DNA of 63,868 nt from the NCBI GenBank assembly GCA_019352055.1, contig JABBOB010000010.1:1-63868 (forward strand), given 5' to 3'. The stretch is from Acidobacteriota bacterium. GTDB lineage: Bacteria; Actinomycetota; Actinomycetes; Actinomycetales; Microbacteriaceae. Both the position numbers and the translations under genes were made by a program. Positions 26,047-35,963 of the stretch are shown piece by piece (position 1 is the stretch's first letter; each line of letters opens with the position of its first letter). The notes under the pieces were generated by a model, which had not been told where the DNA came from, ran no database searches, and saw only the letters and a list, made by a program, of their open reading frames with translations.

Positions 26047-27750
26047 ATGAACGGCACCATGCGAGCGACCGTCGGGGAGTGGTGGAACGGGATCTCGCTG
26101 CGCGCGAAGATCACGGGCGTCACGGTGCTCGTGCTCACGCTGGGGCTCGTCGTGTCCGGCTTCGGCACGATGACGATGCTCCGGACCTACCTGATCAACG
26201 ACGCCGACAAGCAGATCATGCACACCCTGGAGACGGTCGACGCCACGACGGCCGGCAGCGACCAGGCCGCCGCCGCGACGCAGTACGTCTTCGCGCATCT
26301 GCAGGCCGACGGCTCCGTGATCCAGACGAACCCGACGTGGAAGGAGTTCGACCCGAGCATCCCGAGGGTGGACTCGAGCACAGTCGCGTCGTTCGCGCAC
26401 CCGCGCACGATCAACAAGGACAACGCTGCCGCGTTCCGCATCGCGGCGAAGACCCTGAGCGACCACACGATCGTGGTGCTCGGCATGCCGCTGCAGAGCA
26501 TCGATGAGCTGATCGCGCAGCTGTTCGTGCTGTTCTTCGTGTTCGGCATCGGGGTGGTGGTCATCGGTGGCGTGCTGACCCGGGTGCTCGTCGGGTCCAC
26601 GTTCTCGCCGTTGAAGCAGGTCGAGCGGACCGCCGCGGCGATCGCCGACGGGGACTTCGGGCAGCGGCTCGGCTACACGACGCCGAACACGGAGGTGGGC
26701 CGGCTCAACCGATCCCTGAACCGGATGCTGAACCGCATCGACGGCGCTCTCGCCGACCGGGCGAGGACCATCGACCAGATGCGCCGGTTCGTCGGCGACG
26801 CCAGCCATGAGCTGCGCACCCCGCTCGTGTCGGTGCGCGGGTACGCGGAGCTGTACCGGATGGGAGCGCTGCAGTCCCGCGAGGACGTCGCGCAGGCGAT
26901 GGACCGCATCGAGCGGGAGGCGATCAGGCTGGGTGCGCTCGTGTCGGATCTCCTCGCTCTCGCCCGGCTCGACGAGGCCCGCGAGCTGAAGCGCACGGTC
27001 GTCGAGCTGCTCCCGGTCGCCCACGACGCGGCTCTCGACGCACGCGCGTTCGCGCCGAGCCGTCCGATCCGCGTCATCGGCCACGACCCCGAGCAGTCGA
27101 CGGGGACGGTCGACATCCTGCGTCCCGTCACCGAGGACGCGAGCGACGAGACACCGGCGACCACGACGGCGAGCCGGCTGTTCCGGCGAGGTGTGAGCGC
27201 CGACGCGGCGAGCGTGACCGGATCGCTGCGGCTCGCATCAGCGCGCCTGCTCCGCGCCCGGCGACGTGCCCGGGACGGCGGCGTGGACGAGGTGCCCGCT
27301 CCGCTGCTCACCGGCACTGCCAGACCGGTCGTGCTGGCGGAGGAGGACAAGCTGCGTCAGGTCCTCGCCAACCTCATCGGCAACGCGATCCGGTTCACCC
27401 CCGATGGCACGCCGATCGAGATCGCGACGTACGGGGACAAGGAGCGCGGCGTCGCGGTGCTCGAGGTCATCGATCACGGTGACGGCATCCCTCCGCAGGT
27501 CCGCGACAAGATCTTCCAGCGGTTCTGGCGGGCGGACTCGTCGCGCACGCGCGACACCGGCGGCAGCGGACTCGGCCTCGCGATCGTCGCGGCGATCGTG
27601 TCGGCGCACGGGGGCACGATCGGCATCTCCGAGACCGCGGGCGGTGGCGCGACCTTCCGAGTCGCACTTCCCCTCCTCCCCACCGACGAGAACGAGCCGG
27701 AAGCGGATCACGACGAGCCCGCCCACGAGGAGACCCGGGCCGCCTCCTAA
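26047..27750 (+). CDS. Sensor histidine kinase with unusual insert
   Basis: A 567-residue kinase: TM1 near residues 20-42, an extracytoplasmic sensor of about 110 residues, TM2 near 158-182, HAMP (PLKQVERTAAAIADGDFG), HisKA with phospho-His254 in DASHELRTPL, and HATPase with N box NLIGNAIRFTP, DHGDGIPP and GGSGLGLAIV. Between HisKA and HATPase, residues about 342-428 form an extra Arg/Ala/Thr-rich low-complexity stretch absent from most kinases. Partner of the upstream response regulator. Confidence 0.9.
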   Translation: MNGTMRATVGEWWNGISLRAKITGVTVLVLTLGLVVSGFGTMTMLRTYLINDADKQIMHTLETVDATTAGSDQAAAATQYVFAHLQADGSVIQTNPTWKEFDPSIPRVDSSTVASFAHPRTINKDNAAAFRIAAKTLSDHTIVVLGMPLQSIDELIAQLFVLFFVFGIGVVVIGGVLTRVLVGSTFSPLKQVERTAAAIADGDFGQRLGYTTPNTEVGRLNRSLNRMLNRIDGALADRARTIDQMRRFVGDASHELRTPLVSVRGYAELYRMGALQSREDVAQAMDRIEREAIRLGALVSDLLALARLDEARELKRTVVELLPVAHDAALDARAFAPSRPIRVIGHDPEQSTGTVDILRPVTEDASDETPATTTASRLFRRGVSADAASVTGSLRLASARLLRARRRARDGGVDEVPAPLLTGTARPVVLAEEDKLRQVLANLIGNAIRFTPDGTPIEIATYGDKERGVAVLEVIDHGDGIPPQVRDKIFQRFWRADSSRTRDTGGSGLGLAIVAAIVSAHGGTIGISETAGGGATFRVALPLLPTDENEPEADHDEPAHEETRAAS

Positions 27751-27795
27751 TGTGGCGCCTCCACCGTCCCACCCCGGGACCGTCAGGAGGCCACC

Positions 27796-28083
27796 ATGAC
27801 CCGATTCACTGTCGACAGCGACGCGGTCGATTCCGCTGCCGCTTCGATCACCGACACCGTCTCGCGTCTGCAGAGCGACGTGACGTCGCTGCACGGCCAG
27901 CTCGACGCCCTGCAGGGCGTCTGGACGGGCGCCGCGGCGATCGCATTCCAGGGCGTGGTGCAGCAGTGGCGGACGACGCAGACCAGCGTCGAGCAGGTGC
28001 TCGCCTCGATCGACCGGGCGCTCCGGGTCGCGGGGCAGCAGTACGTGGAGACCGAGCTCGCGAACGCGCGCCTCTTCGGCTGA
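27796..28083 (+). CDS. WXG100-family (ESAT-6-like) protein
   Basis: A 95-residue helical hairpin protein with the turn motif V-W-T-G (QGVWTGAAAIAFQG) at the centre. WXG100 proteins are normally ESX/type VII secretion substrates, but no EccC ATPase or other secretion gene is present, so it is an orphan here. AGGAGG lies upstream of the ATG. It ends in repeats and a strong terminator. Confidence 0.88.
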   Translation: MTRFTVDSDAVDSAAASITDTVSRLQSDVTSLHGQLDALQGVWTGAAAIAFQGVVQQWRTTQTSVEQVLASIDRALRVAGQQYVETELANARLFG

Positions 28084-28096
28084 CGTCGCACGTTCA

Positions 28097-28205
28097 GCGC
28101 GTTCAGCGCGTGGCTGCGACACCACCTCGGGCCCGCTCGCACACCCGCCGCACCACAGCACGCCACGTCGCGAGGCGCCGCGCGTTCAGCGCGTCGCTGC
28201 GACAC
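28097..28205. repeat. Direct repeat after the WXG100 gene
   Basis: A 26-bp unit, GCGCGTTCAGCGCGT(G/C) followed by GCTGCGACAC, occurs at 28097-28122 and 28180-28205 with one mismatch. Similarity weakly continues into the following 20 bases (CTCGGGC(C/G)CGCTCGC). It is non-coding and lies between the WXG100 stop and the groEL terminator. Confidence 0.7.
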
Positions 28206-28235
28206 GGACTCGGGCGCGCTCGCGCGTCCGAGTCC
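28206..28235. terminator. GC-rich hairpin
   Basis: GGACTCGG and CCGAGTCC pair, with an inner CGCG-CTCG-CGCG stem. It directly follows the second copy of the direct repeat and precedes the main terminator, so it may add to transcription termination or RNA stability of the WXG100 transcript. Confidence 0.5.
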
Positions 28236-28240
28236 ATGAA

Positions 28241-28281
28241 CACGAAGGGCCGCATCCCCATCGGGGATGCGGCCCTTCGTG
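28241..28281. terminator. Bidirectional terminator between WXG100 gene and groEL
   Basis: A perfect 19-bp stem (CACGAAGGGCCGCATCCCC and its complement) encloses a 3-nt loop. It separates the convergent WXG100 and groEL genes. There is no long T-run on either side, but such a stem is typical of terminators in high-GC genomes. Confidence 0.8.
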
Positions 28282-28295
28282 GTCCAGCTAGGGGA

Positions 28296-30026
<1,731 letters not shown>

Positions 30027-30216
30027 TCACAGGGTGGGAGTGCAAGCCGTGGGGTGCGCGTGCGCCCACAGCGGAACGCCGTCCGCCGGATCGAGACGGT
30101 GCGGGATCGCGCCGGCGATGTCGTCACGGGCTCCGCCACTGCGAGACGCGGCGCTCGGCAGGGGCGCCGAGCGTCGGGCACGTCGTCGACGTGCTCGCGA
30201 CCCGACGGCCACGAAC

Positions 30217-30420
30217 TCAGACCGGGCGCACGGCTTCCGCCTGGGGCCCCTTGGTGCCGGTGCCGACCTCGAACTCGACCCGCTGTCCCTCCGCGAGGGA
30301 GCGGTAGCCGTTCATCTCGATGGCGGAGAAGTGGACGAACACGTCCTGGCCGCCCTCGTCCACGGTGATGAACCCGTAGCCCTTCTCGGCGTTGAACCAC
30401 TTCACGACACCACTTGCCAT
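30217..30420 (-). CDS. cspA: Cold-shock protein CspA
   Basis: A 67-residue canonical CSD protein beginning [20 protein letters not shown] with RNP motifs KGYGFIT and VFVHFS. It binds single-stranded nucleic acid as an RNA chaperone. The 172 nt upstream to the next gene give room for a long cold-responsive leader, though no T-run or known thermosensor is visible. Preceded on the same strand by the LytR_C gene. Confidence 0.95.
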   Translation of the reverse strand: MASGVVKWFNAEKGYGFITVDEGGQDVFVHFSAIEMNGYRSLAEGQRVEFEVGTGTKGPQAEAVRPV

Positions 30421-30592
30421 GGGGCGCTGCTCCCTGCCTCCGTGGCGGGTTCCCCCGCGCTGTGTCGGCAATCTAGCGACGGCGGAGCGCCCGCCGGGAG
30501 GCCGGACGGCCCTCAGGGCCGGTTCGGCGACGCATCTCAACACGCCCGTAACAGCACCGAAACACCCACGACCCGTTCAGGCCGGATCCGGG

Positions 30593-31147
30593 TCAGGAGG
30601 CGGCGACGAAGTCCTTGCCGAGCACGACCGTCAGGCGCGACTGCCCCTTCACGTCGAATCGGGTGGTCTGCTCCGGAGCCCGACCGATGCCGAGTGACTT
30701 CGCGAGCCCGAGCGCTGCTCCGAGCTGCGACTTCTGGCTGTAGTAGACGGTCGACAGCTTCACATCGGTCGAGTCGGCGTTGGCTGTCGATGCGACCTTC
30801 CAGCCGTCGGACTTCGCGGTCGCGGCGCCCCTGGCGGCCAGGCCCGAGGTCGTCGTCGCGTTCAGCACGACGACGGTCGCGTTGGGGTCGACGGTCGGCG
30901 CGGGCGCGGCGGACGCCGTCGTCGAGCTGCTGCTCGTGGTGTCGCCCGTCGAGGAGACGCCGTTCTCGATCACGGACAGCCCGAGCACCCCGGCGCCGAC
31001 GAGCACGCCGGTCGCGAGCGCCGCCCATGCGAACGTGATGAGTCCACGCCCTCGGCGTGCCGGTGCGCGGTGCGCACCGACCCGGGCGAGATCCTCCGGA
31101 ACGTCGTCGAACCGATCCCGCAGACGCGCGGTCGTGCCTCTCGCCAC
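30593..31147 (-). CDS. LytR C-terminal-domain membrane protein
   Basis: A 184-residue protein: cytosolic basic N-terminus, one transmembrane helix (LITFAWAALATGVLVGAGVL), a Ser/Thr/Ala linker, then a LytR_C domain (ATVVVLNATTTSGLAARGAA ... VYYSQKSQLGAALGLAKSLG). The N-terminal LCP catalytic domain is absent, so it is a stand-alone accessory form. GTG at 31147 has GGAGA upstream; an in-frame ATG at 31189 is the alternative. Confidence 0.82.
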   Translation of the reverse strand: MARGTTARLRDRFDDVPEDLARVGAHRAPARRGRGLITFAWAALATGVLVGAGVLGLSVIENGVSSTGDTTSSSSTTASAAPAPTVDPNATVVVLNATTTSGLAARGAATAKSDGWKVASTANADSTDVKLSTVYYSQKSQLGAALGLAKSLGIGRAPEQTTRFDVKGQSRLTVVLGKDFVAAS

Positions 31148-31221
31148 AGCTCTCCGCGTCCCTCTGCCGTCGTGTGTTCCGATGCCCATGCCGGGGATCA
31201 CCGGCACGGATCCTGTCGCGC

Positions 31222-31506
31222 TCAGCTCGAGTGCCGGCGCAGCAGATCGGCGCGCCGCACCGTTCGGGCATCGCGGAGGCGCTGAAGGCGCTTCACGAGC
31301 ATCGGATCCTCTCGCAGGGCGGCCGGCGTCTCGACGAGCGCACCGAGCACCTGGTAGTAGCGGGCGGCGGAGATCCCGAATTCCTCGCGGATGGCCTCCT
31401 CCTTCTTCCCGCCTCGGCGCCACCAAGCGCGCTCGAAGGCGAGGATGTCGAGCTCCCGTGCGGAGAGCGTCGACTCGTGCCCGGCGGGGCCCACGGAGTC
31501 GTCCAT
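31222..31506 (-). CDS. DUF3263 domain protein
   Basis: A 94-residue small helical protein with the DUF3263 signature (LDILAFERAWWRRGGKKEEA, FGISAARYYQVLGALVE), which resembles a short HTH. It sits just upstream of the LytR_C gene, a conserved actinobacterial pair. GGAGG precedes the ATG at 31506; an ATG at 31518 is also possible. Function unknown. Confidence 0.85.
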   Translation of the reverse strand: MDDSVGPAGHESTLSARELDILAFERAWWRRGGKKEEAIREEFGISAARYYQVLGALVETPAALREDPMLVKRLQRLRDARTVRRADLLRRHSS

Positions 31507-31578
31507 GTGGTCCTCCATGTCCTTCCGTGTTGCCCGCTCCCCCGTTCGGGGGAATAGGAGGGATGCTAAAAGGGCTGA

Positions 31579-31623
31579 CACCCCGCGGGGTGGAGGCGAA
31601 ACGCCGTGTCCCGGACGGGACAC
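31579..31623. promoter_or_regulatory. Two perfect palindromes upstream of msrB
   Basis: CACCCCGCGGGGTG (31579-31592) and GTGTCCCGGACGGGACAC (31606-31623) lie between the divergent DUF3263 and msrB genes, 31-75 nt before the msrB ATG. They may be regulator binding sites or RNA hairpins in the msrB leader. Confidence 0.5.
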
Positions 31624-31653
31624 AACCAGTTCGATGGTGAGAGGAGGGCTGCG

Positions 31654-32058
31654 ATGACCTACGAGGTGACCAAGACCGACTCCGAATGGCGTGCCGCGCT
31701 GGATCCGGACGAGTTCGAGGTCCTGCGCGAATCCGGGACGGAGCGCCCCTGGTCGGGCGCCCTGCTGGACGAGCACCGCGACGGGATCTTCCGCTGCAGG
31801 GCGTGCGACGCCGCGCTCTTCGCATCGACCACGAAGTTCGACTCCGGTTCTGGCTGGCCGTCGTTCTTCGAGCCGGTCTCCCCCGACGCCGTCGTGCTGC
31901 ATGACGACAGCGCGTGGGGCATGCGGCGCACGGAGGTGCTGTGCGCGCGGTGCGGCTCCCACATGGGCCACCTGTTCGACGACGCACCGCAGACCCCGAC
32001 AGGGGACCGCTTCTGCATGAACTCGGTGTCGATGGTCTTCAGAGCGCAAGCGCTCTGA
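31654..32058 (+). CDS. msrB: Peptide-methionine (R)-S-oxide reductase
   Basis: A 134-residue MsrB that repairs oxidised methionine. The zinc-binding cysteine pairs (CRACD and CARCG), the SGSGWPSFFEPV segment and the catalytic Cys in RFCMNSVSM are all present. GAGGAGGG precedes the ATG. A tRNA-Thr gene follows 57 nt downstream on the same strand. Confidence 0.94.
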   Translation: MTYEVTKTDSEWRAALDPDEFEVLRESGTERPWSGALLDEHRDGIFRCRACDAALFASTTKFDSGSGWPSFFEPVSPDAVVLHDDSAWGMRRTEVLCARCGSHMGHLFDDAPQTPTGDRFCMNSVSMVFRAQAL

Positions 32059-32115
32059 AGCGCCGGCGTCTGCGCGACGGGGCGCCGCCGCCCGTTCGTA
32101 GACTGGAGCCCGTAT

Positions 32116-32188
32116 GCCGGGATAGCTCAGTCGGTAGAGCGCCGCCCTTGTAATGCGGATGTCGTCGGTTCGATTCCGACTCTCGGCT
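32116..32188 (+). tRNA. tRNA-Thr (anticodon TGT)
   Basis: A 73-nt cloverleaf: acceptor GCCGGGA with TCTCGGC (one G-U), D arm GCTC...GAGC, anticodon loop CTTGTAA giving TGT, T arm GTCGG TTCGATT CCGAC. CCA is not encoded. The top anticodon-stem pair is a C-T mismatch next to the loop. Confidence 0.95.
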
Positions 32189-32196
32189 CGGTGCCC

Positions 32197-32230
32197 ACGG
32201 CCTTCGGAGGGCGAGCGCTCCGAAGGCCGT
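32197..32230 (+). terminator. Terminator after tRNA-Thr
   Basis: A 13-bp perfect stem (ACGGCCTTCGGAG and CTCCGAAGGCCGT) with an 8-nt loop lies 8 nt after the tRNA. It is followed by TCTGGT, so the T-run is weak. Confidence 0.75.
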
Positions 32231-32331
32231 TCTGGTCCCTACGGTCCTGCACGCGCCGCCGGTCACGCAGCGGGGTGCGCCACGAAGGGCCGCTCCCCGA
32301 CCGCGGGAAGGAGCGCTTCGTCGAGTCCGAC

Positions 32332-33267
32332 CTACTTCGAACGGGTCGGAGTCGGAGTCGGAGCGGACGTCGCGGTCGGCGCCGGGGTCGGCGTCGCGGT
32401 CGAGATGGCTCCCCCGACGCTGGTCACGAAGGCTCCGAAGTCGGTCTTGCCGTCCCAGTACTGACCGTTGACGATCAGGGTCGGTGTGCCGGCCGCGGTG
32501 TGGGAGGCGGGGAACTTGACTGCGCTGAGCGACCCGGTGCCGGCGACGAACTCGTCGGTGCGCTGGCCGACCCAGTTCTTGAACGTCTCGTTCGTGATCG
32601 CCGTCTGGATCTGGCTCATGTTCGTCGCGCCGGCCTGCTTCGCGATCGCGATCAGGCGCGCGTCGGTGAGGCCGGCCGTGCCCTCCTTGGGCTGCACACC
32701 GGTCTCGTACATGATCGTGTGGAACTTGTAGAACGCGTCCGGCGAGTAGTTCGCGATCGCGGCGGCGGCGTTCGCGGCACGGGTCGAGTAGTCGTTGTCC
32801 GTGAAGTTGTGGTCGAGGATCGCGACCGGGTGGTACTGGATCACCGCGGCGCCGCTCGTGACCAGCTGCTTGATCTGCGCGCCGTACTGCTGCTCGAACT
32901 CCTGGCAGATGGGGCAGCCGAAGTCCTCGTAGGCCTGGATCAGCACCTTGCCGCCGGGCATCGTCGCCTGCGGGGTCGGCGTCGCGTCGGCGGCGGGCGC
33001 CGGCGTGGTGACGGCGGTGAGGCCGGGGCCCTCCAGGGAGATGCCGCCGTCCGCCATGTTCTTCGGGCCGGGCCCGGGCGGCCGGACGGAGTTCACGATG
33101 ATCACGGCGACGACGGCCACGATCGCGATGATCACGACGCCGATGGAGGCCTGCAGGACGACTCGGTTCCGGCGCTCGCGGCGCTGCTGCCGCATGCGCT
33201 GCTCGCGCGCCTTCTCCCGTGCTGCGTCGCGGCGCTCGTTCTTCGAGGATCTCGGCGCGTTGGTCAT
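32332..33267 (-). CDS. Membrane-anchored DsbA-like thiol oxidoreductase
   Basis: A 311-residue protein: charged N-terminus, one transmembrane helix (VVLQASIGVVIIAIVAVVAV), a Pro/Thr linker and a thioredoxin-fold DsbA domain with active site FGCPICQEF and the cis-Pro loop AAGTPTLIVNG. It likely forms or isomerises disulfides in exported proteins. The C-terminus is a Pro/Thr/Ala repeat tail. A strong AGGAGG precedes the ATG. Divergent from the MsiK-like gene. Confidence 0.9.
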   Translation of the reverse strand: MTNAPRSSKNERRDAAREKAREQRMRQQRRERRNRVVLQASIGVVIIAIVAVVAVIIVNSVRPPGPGPKNMADGGISLEGPGLTAVTTPAPAADATPTPQATMPGGKVLIQAYEDFGCPICQEFEQQYGAQIKQLVTSGAAVIQYHPVAILDHNFTDNDYSTRAANAAAAIANYSPDAFYKFHTIMYETGVQPKEGTAGLTDARLIAIAKQAGATNMSQIQTAITNETFKNWVGQRTDEFVAGTGSLSAVKFPASHTAAGTPTLIVNGQYWDGKTDFGAFVTSVGGAISTATPTPAPTATSAPTPTPTRSK

Positions 33268-33382
33268 GGGTCCCTCCTGTGCCGACGGTCCGACGGCACG
33301 GGCAGGAATGGTAACCAACCCGCGTAAGCCGGGCTCAGAGGCGCCCCGGCGACCGCCGCACCCGCATGCAATACTGTGCCTC

Positions 33383-33417
33383 GCCCGGCAACGTCGCCGG
33401 GCATGACCACTGGTCAT
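33383..33417 (+). promoter_or_regulatory. Hairpin and 15-bp palindrome in the msiK-like leader
   Basis: GCCCGGC-N6-GCCGGGC (33383-33402) is followed directly by the palindrome ATGACCA C TGGTCAT (33403-33417). A candidate -10 (AATACT, 33369-33374) lies just upstream, so both would be at or beyond the transcription start, which is suitable for a repressor operator. Confidence 0.55.
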
Positions 33418-33466
33418 CCTCACAACGGATCGTCCGGCACGTACCTGCCGGTGAAGGAGAACAGCA

Positions 33467-34564
33467 ATGGCAACCGTCACCTACGACCACGCGACACGTC
33501 TGTACCCGGGCGGCACGCGTGCCGCGGTCGACGCCCTCAACCTGGAGATCGCCGACGGCGAGTTCCTGGTCCTCGTCGGCCCCTCGGGCTGCGGCAAGTC
33601 GACCTCGCTCCGCATGCTCGCGGGCCTGGAGGAGGTCAACGACGGCCACATCTACATCGGCGAGAAGGACGTCACCGACATCCCGCCGAAGGACCGTGAC
33701 ATCGCGATGGTCTTCCAGAACTACGCGTTGTACCCGCACATGACCGTCGCCGAGAACATGGGCTTCGCGCTCAAGATCGCCGGCGTCAACAAGGACGAGC
33801 GCGCCAACCGCGTGCTGGAGGCCGCGAAGCTCCTCGACCTCGAGCCGTACCTCGCTCGCAAGCCGAAGGCCCTGTCGGGCGGCCAGCGTCAGCGCGTCGC
33901 GATGGGGCGCGCGATCGTCCGTCAGCCGCAGGTGTTCCTCATGGACGAGCCCCTGTCGAACCTCGACGCGAAGCTGCGGGTGCAGACGCGCACGCAGATC
34001 GCCTCGCTGCAGCGCCGCCTCGGCGTCACGACGGTCTACGTCACCCACGACCAGACCGAGGCGCTCACCATGGGCGACCGGATCTGCGTCCTGAAGGACG
34101 GCATCCTGCAGCAGGTCGGCACGCCGCGGGAGCTCTACGAGCGCCCGAACAACGTGTTCGTCGCCGGCTTCATCGGCAGCCCCGCGATGAACCTGTTCAC
34201 CGCGGACCTCGTCGAAGGCGGCGTGAAGTTCGGCGAGGGGCTGCTGCCGCTCACGCGCGAGACGATCTCGCACGCCAACGGCAAGCAGGTCACGGTGGGC
34301 GTGCGCCCCGAGGACCTCGAGGTCTCCAACATCAAGGGCGACGGCCTCCCGGTCGTCGTGGACCTCGTCGAGGAGCTGGGCGCCGACGGGTACCTCTACG
34401 GTCACTCCGACATCGGCGGTCGCCGCACGGACATCGTCGCTCGCGTCGACGGCCGTTCGCACCCCGAGGTGGGCGAGACGGTGTTCCTGCACCCCGCGCA
34501 GAACCACACCCACGTGTTCGACGTCGAGTCCGGAGCGCGCCTCTCGGCGGCAGTCACGGCTTGA
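33467..34564 (+). CDS. ABC transporter ATPase, MsiK/UgpC/MalK type
   Basis: A 365-residue sugar-importer ATPase: Walker [10 protein letters not shown], signature LSGGQRQRV, Walker B VFLMDEP, switch TVYVTHDQ, then a C-terminal TOBE/regulatory domain of about 120 residues. There are no permease or binding-protein genes nearby, so it is probably the multitasking ATPase shared by several carbohydrate importers, as MsiK is in Streptomyces. A good Shine-Dalgarno (GAAGGAG) is present. Confidence 0.9.
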   Translation: MATVTYDHATRLYPGGTRAAVDALNLEIADGEFLVLVGPSGCGKSTSLRMLAGLEEVNDGHIYIGEKDVTDIPPKDRDIAMVFQNYALYPHMTVAENMGFALKIAGVNKDERANRVLEAAKLLDLEPYLARKPKALSGGQRQRVAMGRAIVRQPQVFLMDEPLSNLDAKLRVQTRTQIASLQRRLGVTTVYVTHDQTEALTMGDRICVLKDGILQQVGTPRELYERPNNVFVAGFIGSPAMNLFTADLVEGGVKFGEGLLPLTRETISHANGKQVTVGVRPEDLEVSNIKGDGLPVVVDLVEELGADGYLYGHSDIGGRRTDIVARVDGRSHPEVGETVFLHPAQNHTHVFDVESGARLSAAVTA

Positions 34565-35856
34565 GCGACTCGTTCGGGGACTCGCTCTCCATCACGGCGG
34601 CGACGGTCGACCCGGCGCTGCTGGACCTGCCGTGGAGCGTCCCCCTCGAGCAGTGGTCCGCGGAGTACATCGCGGCCCTGCCGAAGGGGATCTCCCGGCA
34701 CATCGTCCGCTTCGCCAACCTCTCGGGGTACGTCGTCGCGGTGAAGGAGACGTCCACCGAACTCGCCCAGCGCGAATACGACATGCTCCGGACGCTGCAG
34801 CGTCTGGACGTCCCGTGCGTCGAGCCGGTCGCGGTCATCAGCGGCCGGCTCGACGAGGACGGCGACGAGCTCCCGACGGTGCTCGTCACCCGGCACCTCC
34901 GGTTCTCGCTCCCCTACCGGGCCCTGTTCTCGCAGACCCTGCGGCCGGACACGGCGACCCGTCTGGCCGACGCCCTGGCGCTGCTCCTCGTGCGACTGCA
35001 CGTGATCGGCTTCTTCTGGGGCGACGTGTCCCTGTCCAACACGCTGTTCCGGCGTGATGCGGGTGCGTTCGCCGCCTACCTGGTGGATGCGGAGACCGGC
35101 AAGCTGTACCAGGGCGGTCTCTCCAAGGGGCAGCGCGAGAACGACCTCGAGGTGGCCCGCGTCAACATCGCGGGCGAGCTGATGGATCTCGCGGCGGGCG
35201 GCCACGTGGACGAGGACCTCGACCCTCTGGTCACGAGCGAGCGCATCGTCTCCCAGTACCGCATGCTCTGGAACGAGCTGATGGGCCGCGAGTCCTTCGC
35301 CTCCTCCGAGCGCTGGCGCATCAACGAGCGCGTCGACCGGCTGAACAAGCTCGGCTTCGACATCGAGGAGCTCTCGATCCGCACCGGCCAGGGCGGCAAC
35401 GAGGTGGTCATCCAACCGAAGGTCGTCGACGCCGGGCACCACACCCGCCGCCTGCTGCGCCTCACCGGGCTGGATGCGGAGGAGAACCAGGCCCGCCGCC
35501 TCCTGAACGACCTCGACCAGTGGCGGCACGCATTCGGGCGCGCGCAGATGGATGAGGAGATGGCTGCGCACGAGTGGGTCGCCGGGGTGTTCGAGCCGGT
35601 GATCCGGTCGATCCCGCGCGACCTCCGCGGCAAGCTCGAACCGGCGGAGGTGTTCCACCAGGTGCTGGAGCACCGTTGGTTCATGTCGCAGCGGCAGAAC
35701 CGCGACGTGCCGCTGGCCGAGGCCTTGAACTCCTACGTGGAGGACATCCTCCGCCACCGCCGCGACGAGGCGGCCCTCCTGGAGCCCACCACCGGCTCCA
35801 TCACCCTCCCGATCCGGATCTCCTCCGGCCCGGAGGACTGGCGCACCACCGTCTGA
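34561..35856 (+). CDS. DUF4032 protein with lipopolysaccharide-kinase-like domain
   Basis: A 431-residue protein. The N-terminal part has a kinase-like fold: VKETSTELAQREYDMLRTLQ, a catalytic-loop-like FFWGDVSLSNTLFRRD and the metal-binding VDAETGK. The C-terminal half (NQARRLLNDLDQWRHAFGRA, AHEWVAGVFEPVI) is the DUF4032 region. The TTG start overlaps the upstream stop (TTGA, 34561-34564), so it is coupled to the sugar ATPase. It may phosphorylate a sugar or regulate the transporter; unproven. Confidence 0.85.
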   Translation: MSDSFGDSLSITAATVDPALLDLPWSVPLEQWSAEYIAALPKGISRHIVRFANLSGYVVAVKETSTELAQREYDMLRTLQRLDVPCVEPVAVISGRLDEDGDELPTVLVTRHLRFSLPYRALFSQTLRPDTATRLADALALLLVRLHVIGFFWGDVSLSNTLFRRDAGAFAAYLVDAETGKLYQGGLSKGQRENDLEVARVNIAGELMDLAAGGHVDEDLDPLVTSERIVSQYRMLWNELMGRESFASSERWRINERVDRLNKLGFDIEELSIRTGQGGNEVVIQPKVVDAGHHTRRLLRLTGLDAEENQARRLLNDLDQWRHAFGRAQMDEEMAAHEWVAGVFEPVIRSIPRDLRGKLEPAEVFHQVLEHRWFMSQRQNRDVPLAEALNSYVEDILRHRRDEAALLEPTTGSITLPIRISSGPEDWRTTV

Positions 35857-35963
35857 GCACGACAGCAGGAACTCTCGAGCACGTCAGCAGGAACCATCCA
35901 CTTCCGCAGGAATGCCGAGGCACTTTCTTCCTGTCGAAGGTGATTCTTCCTGCTGTGGTGCTC
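35855..35963. repeat. GCAGGAA dyad element, copy A
   Basis: A 109-bp element with near-identical terminal inverted repeats (17 bp, 16 matching; GAGCACGACAGCAGGAA at the left). Sites GCAGGAA start at 35865, 35887 and 35906; inverted sites TTCCTG(T/C) start at 35928 and 35947. Spacing is 22, 19, 22, 19 bp. It overlaps the DUF4032 stop at one end and the AbiEi/DUF559-like stop at the other. Confidence 0.88.

Noticed and set aside
34402-35757. A 451-codon minus-strand frame antisense to the DUF4032 gene
   Set aside because: Same antisense composition; the plus-strand protein has clear family motifs.
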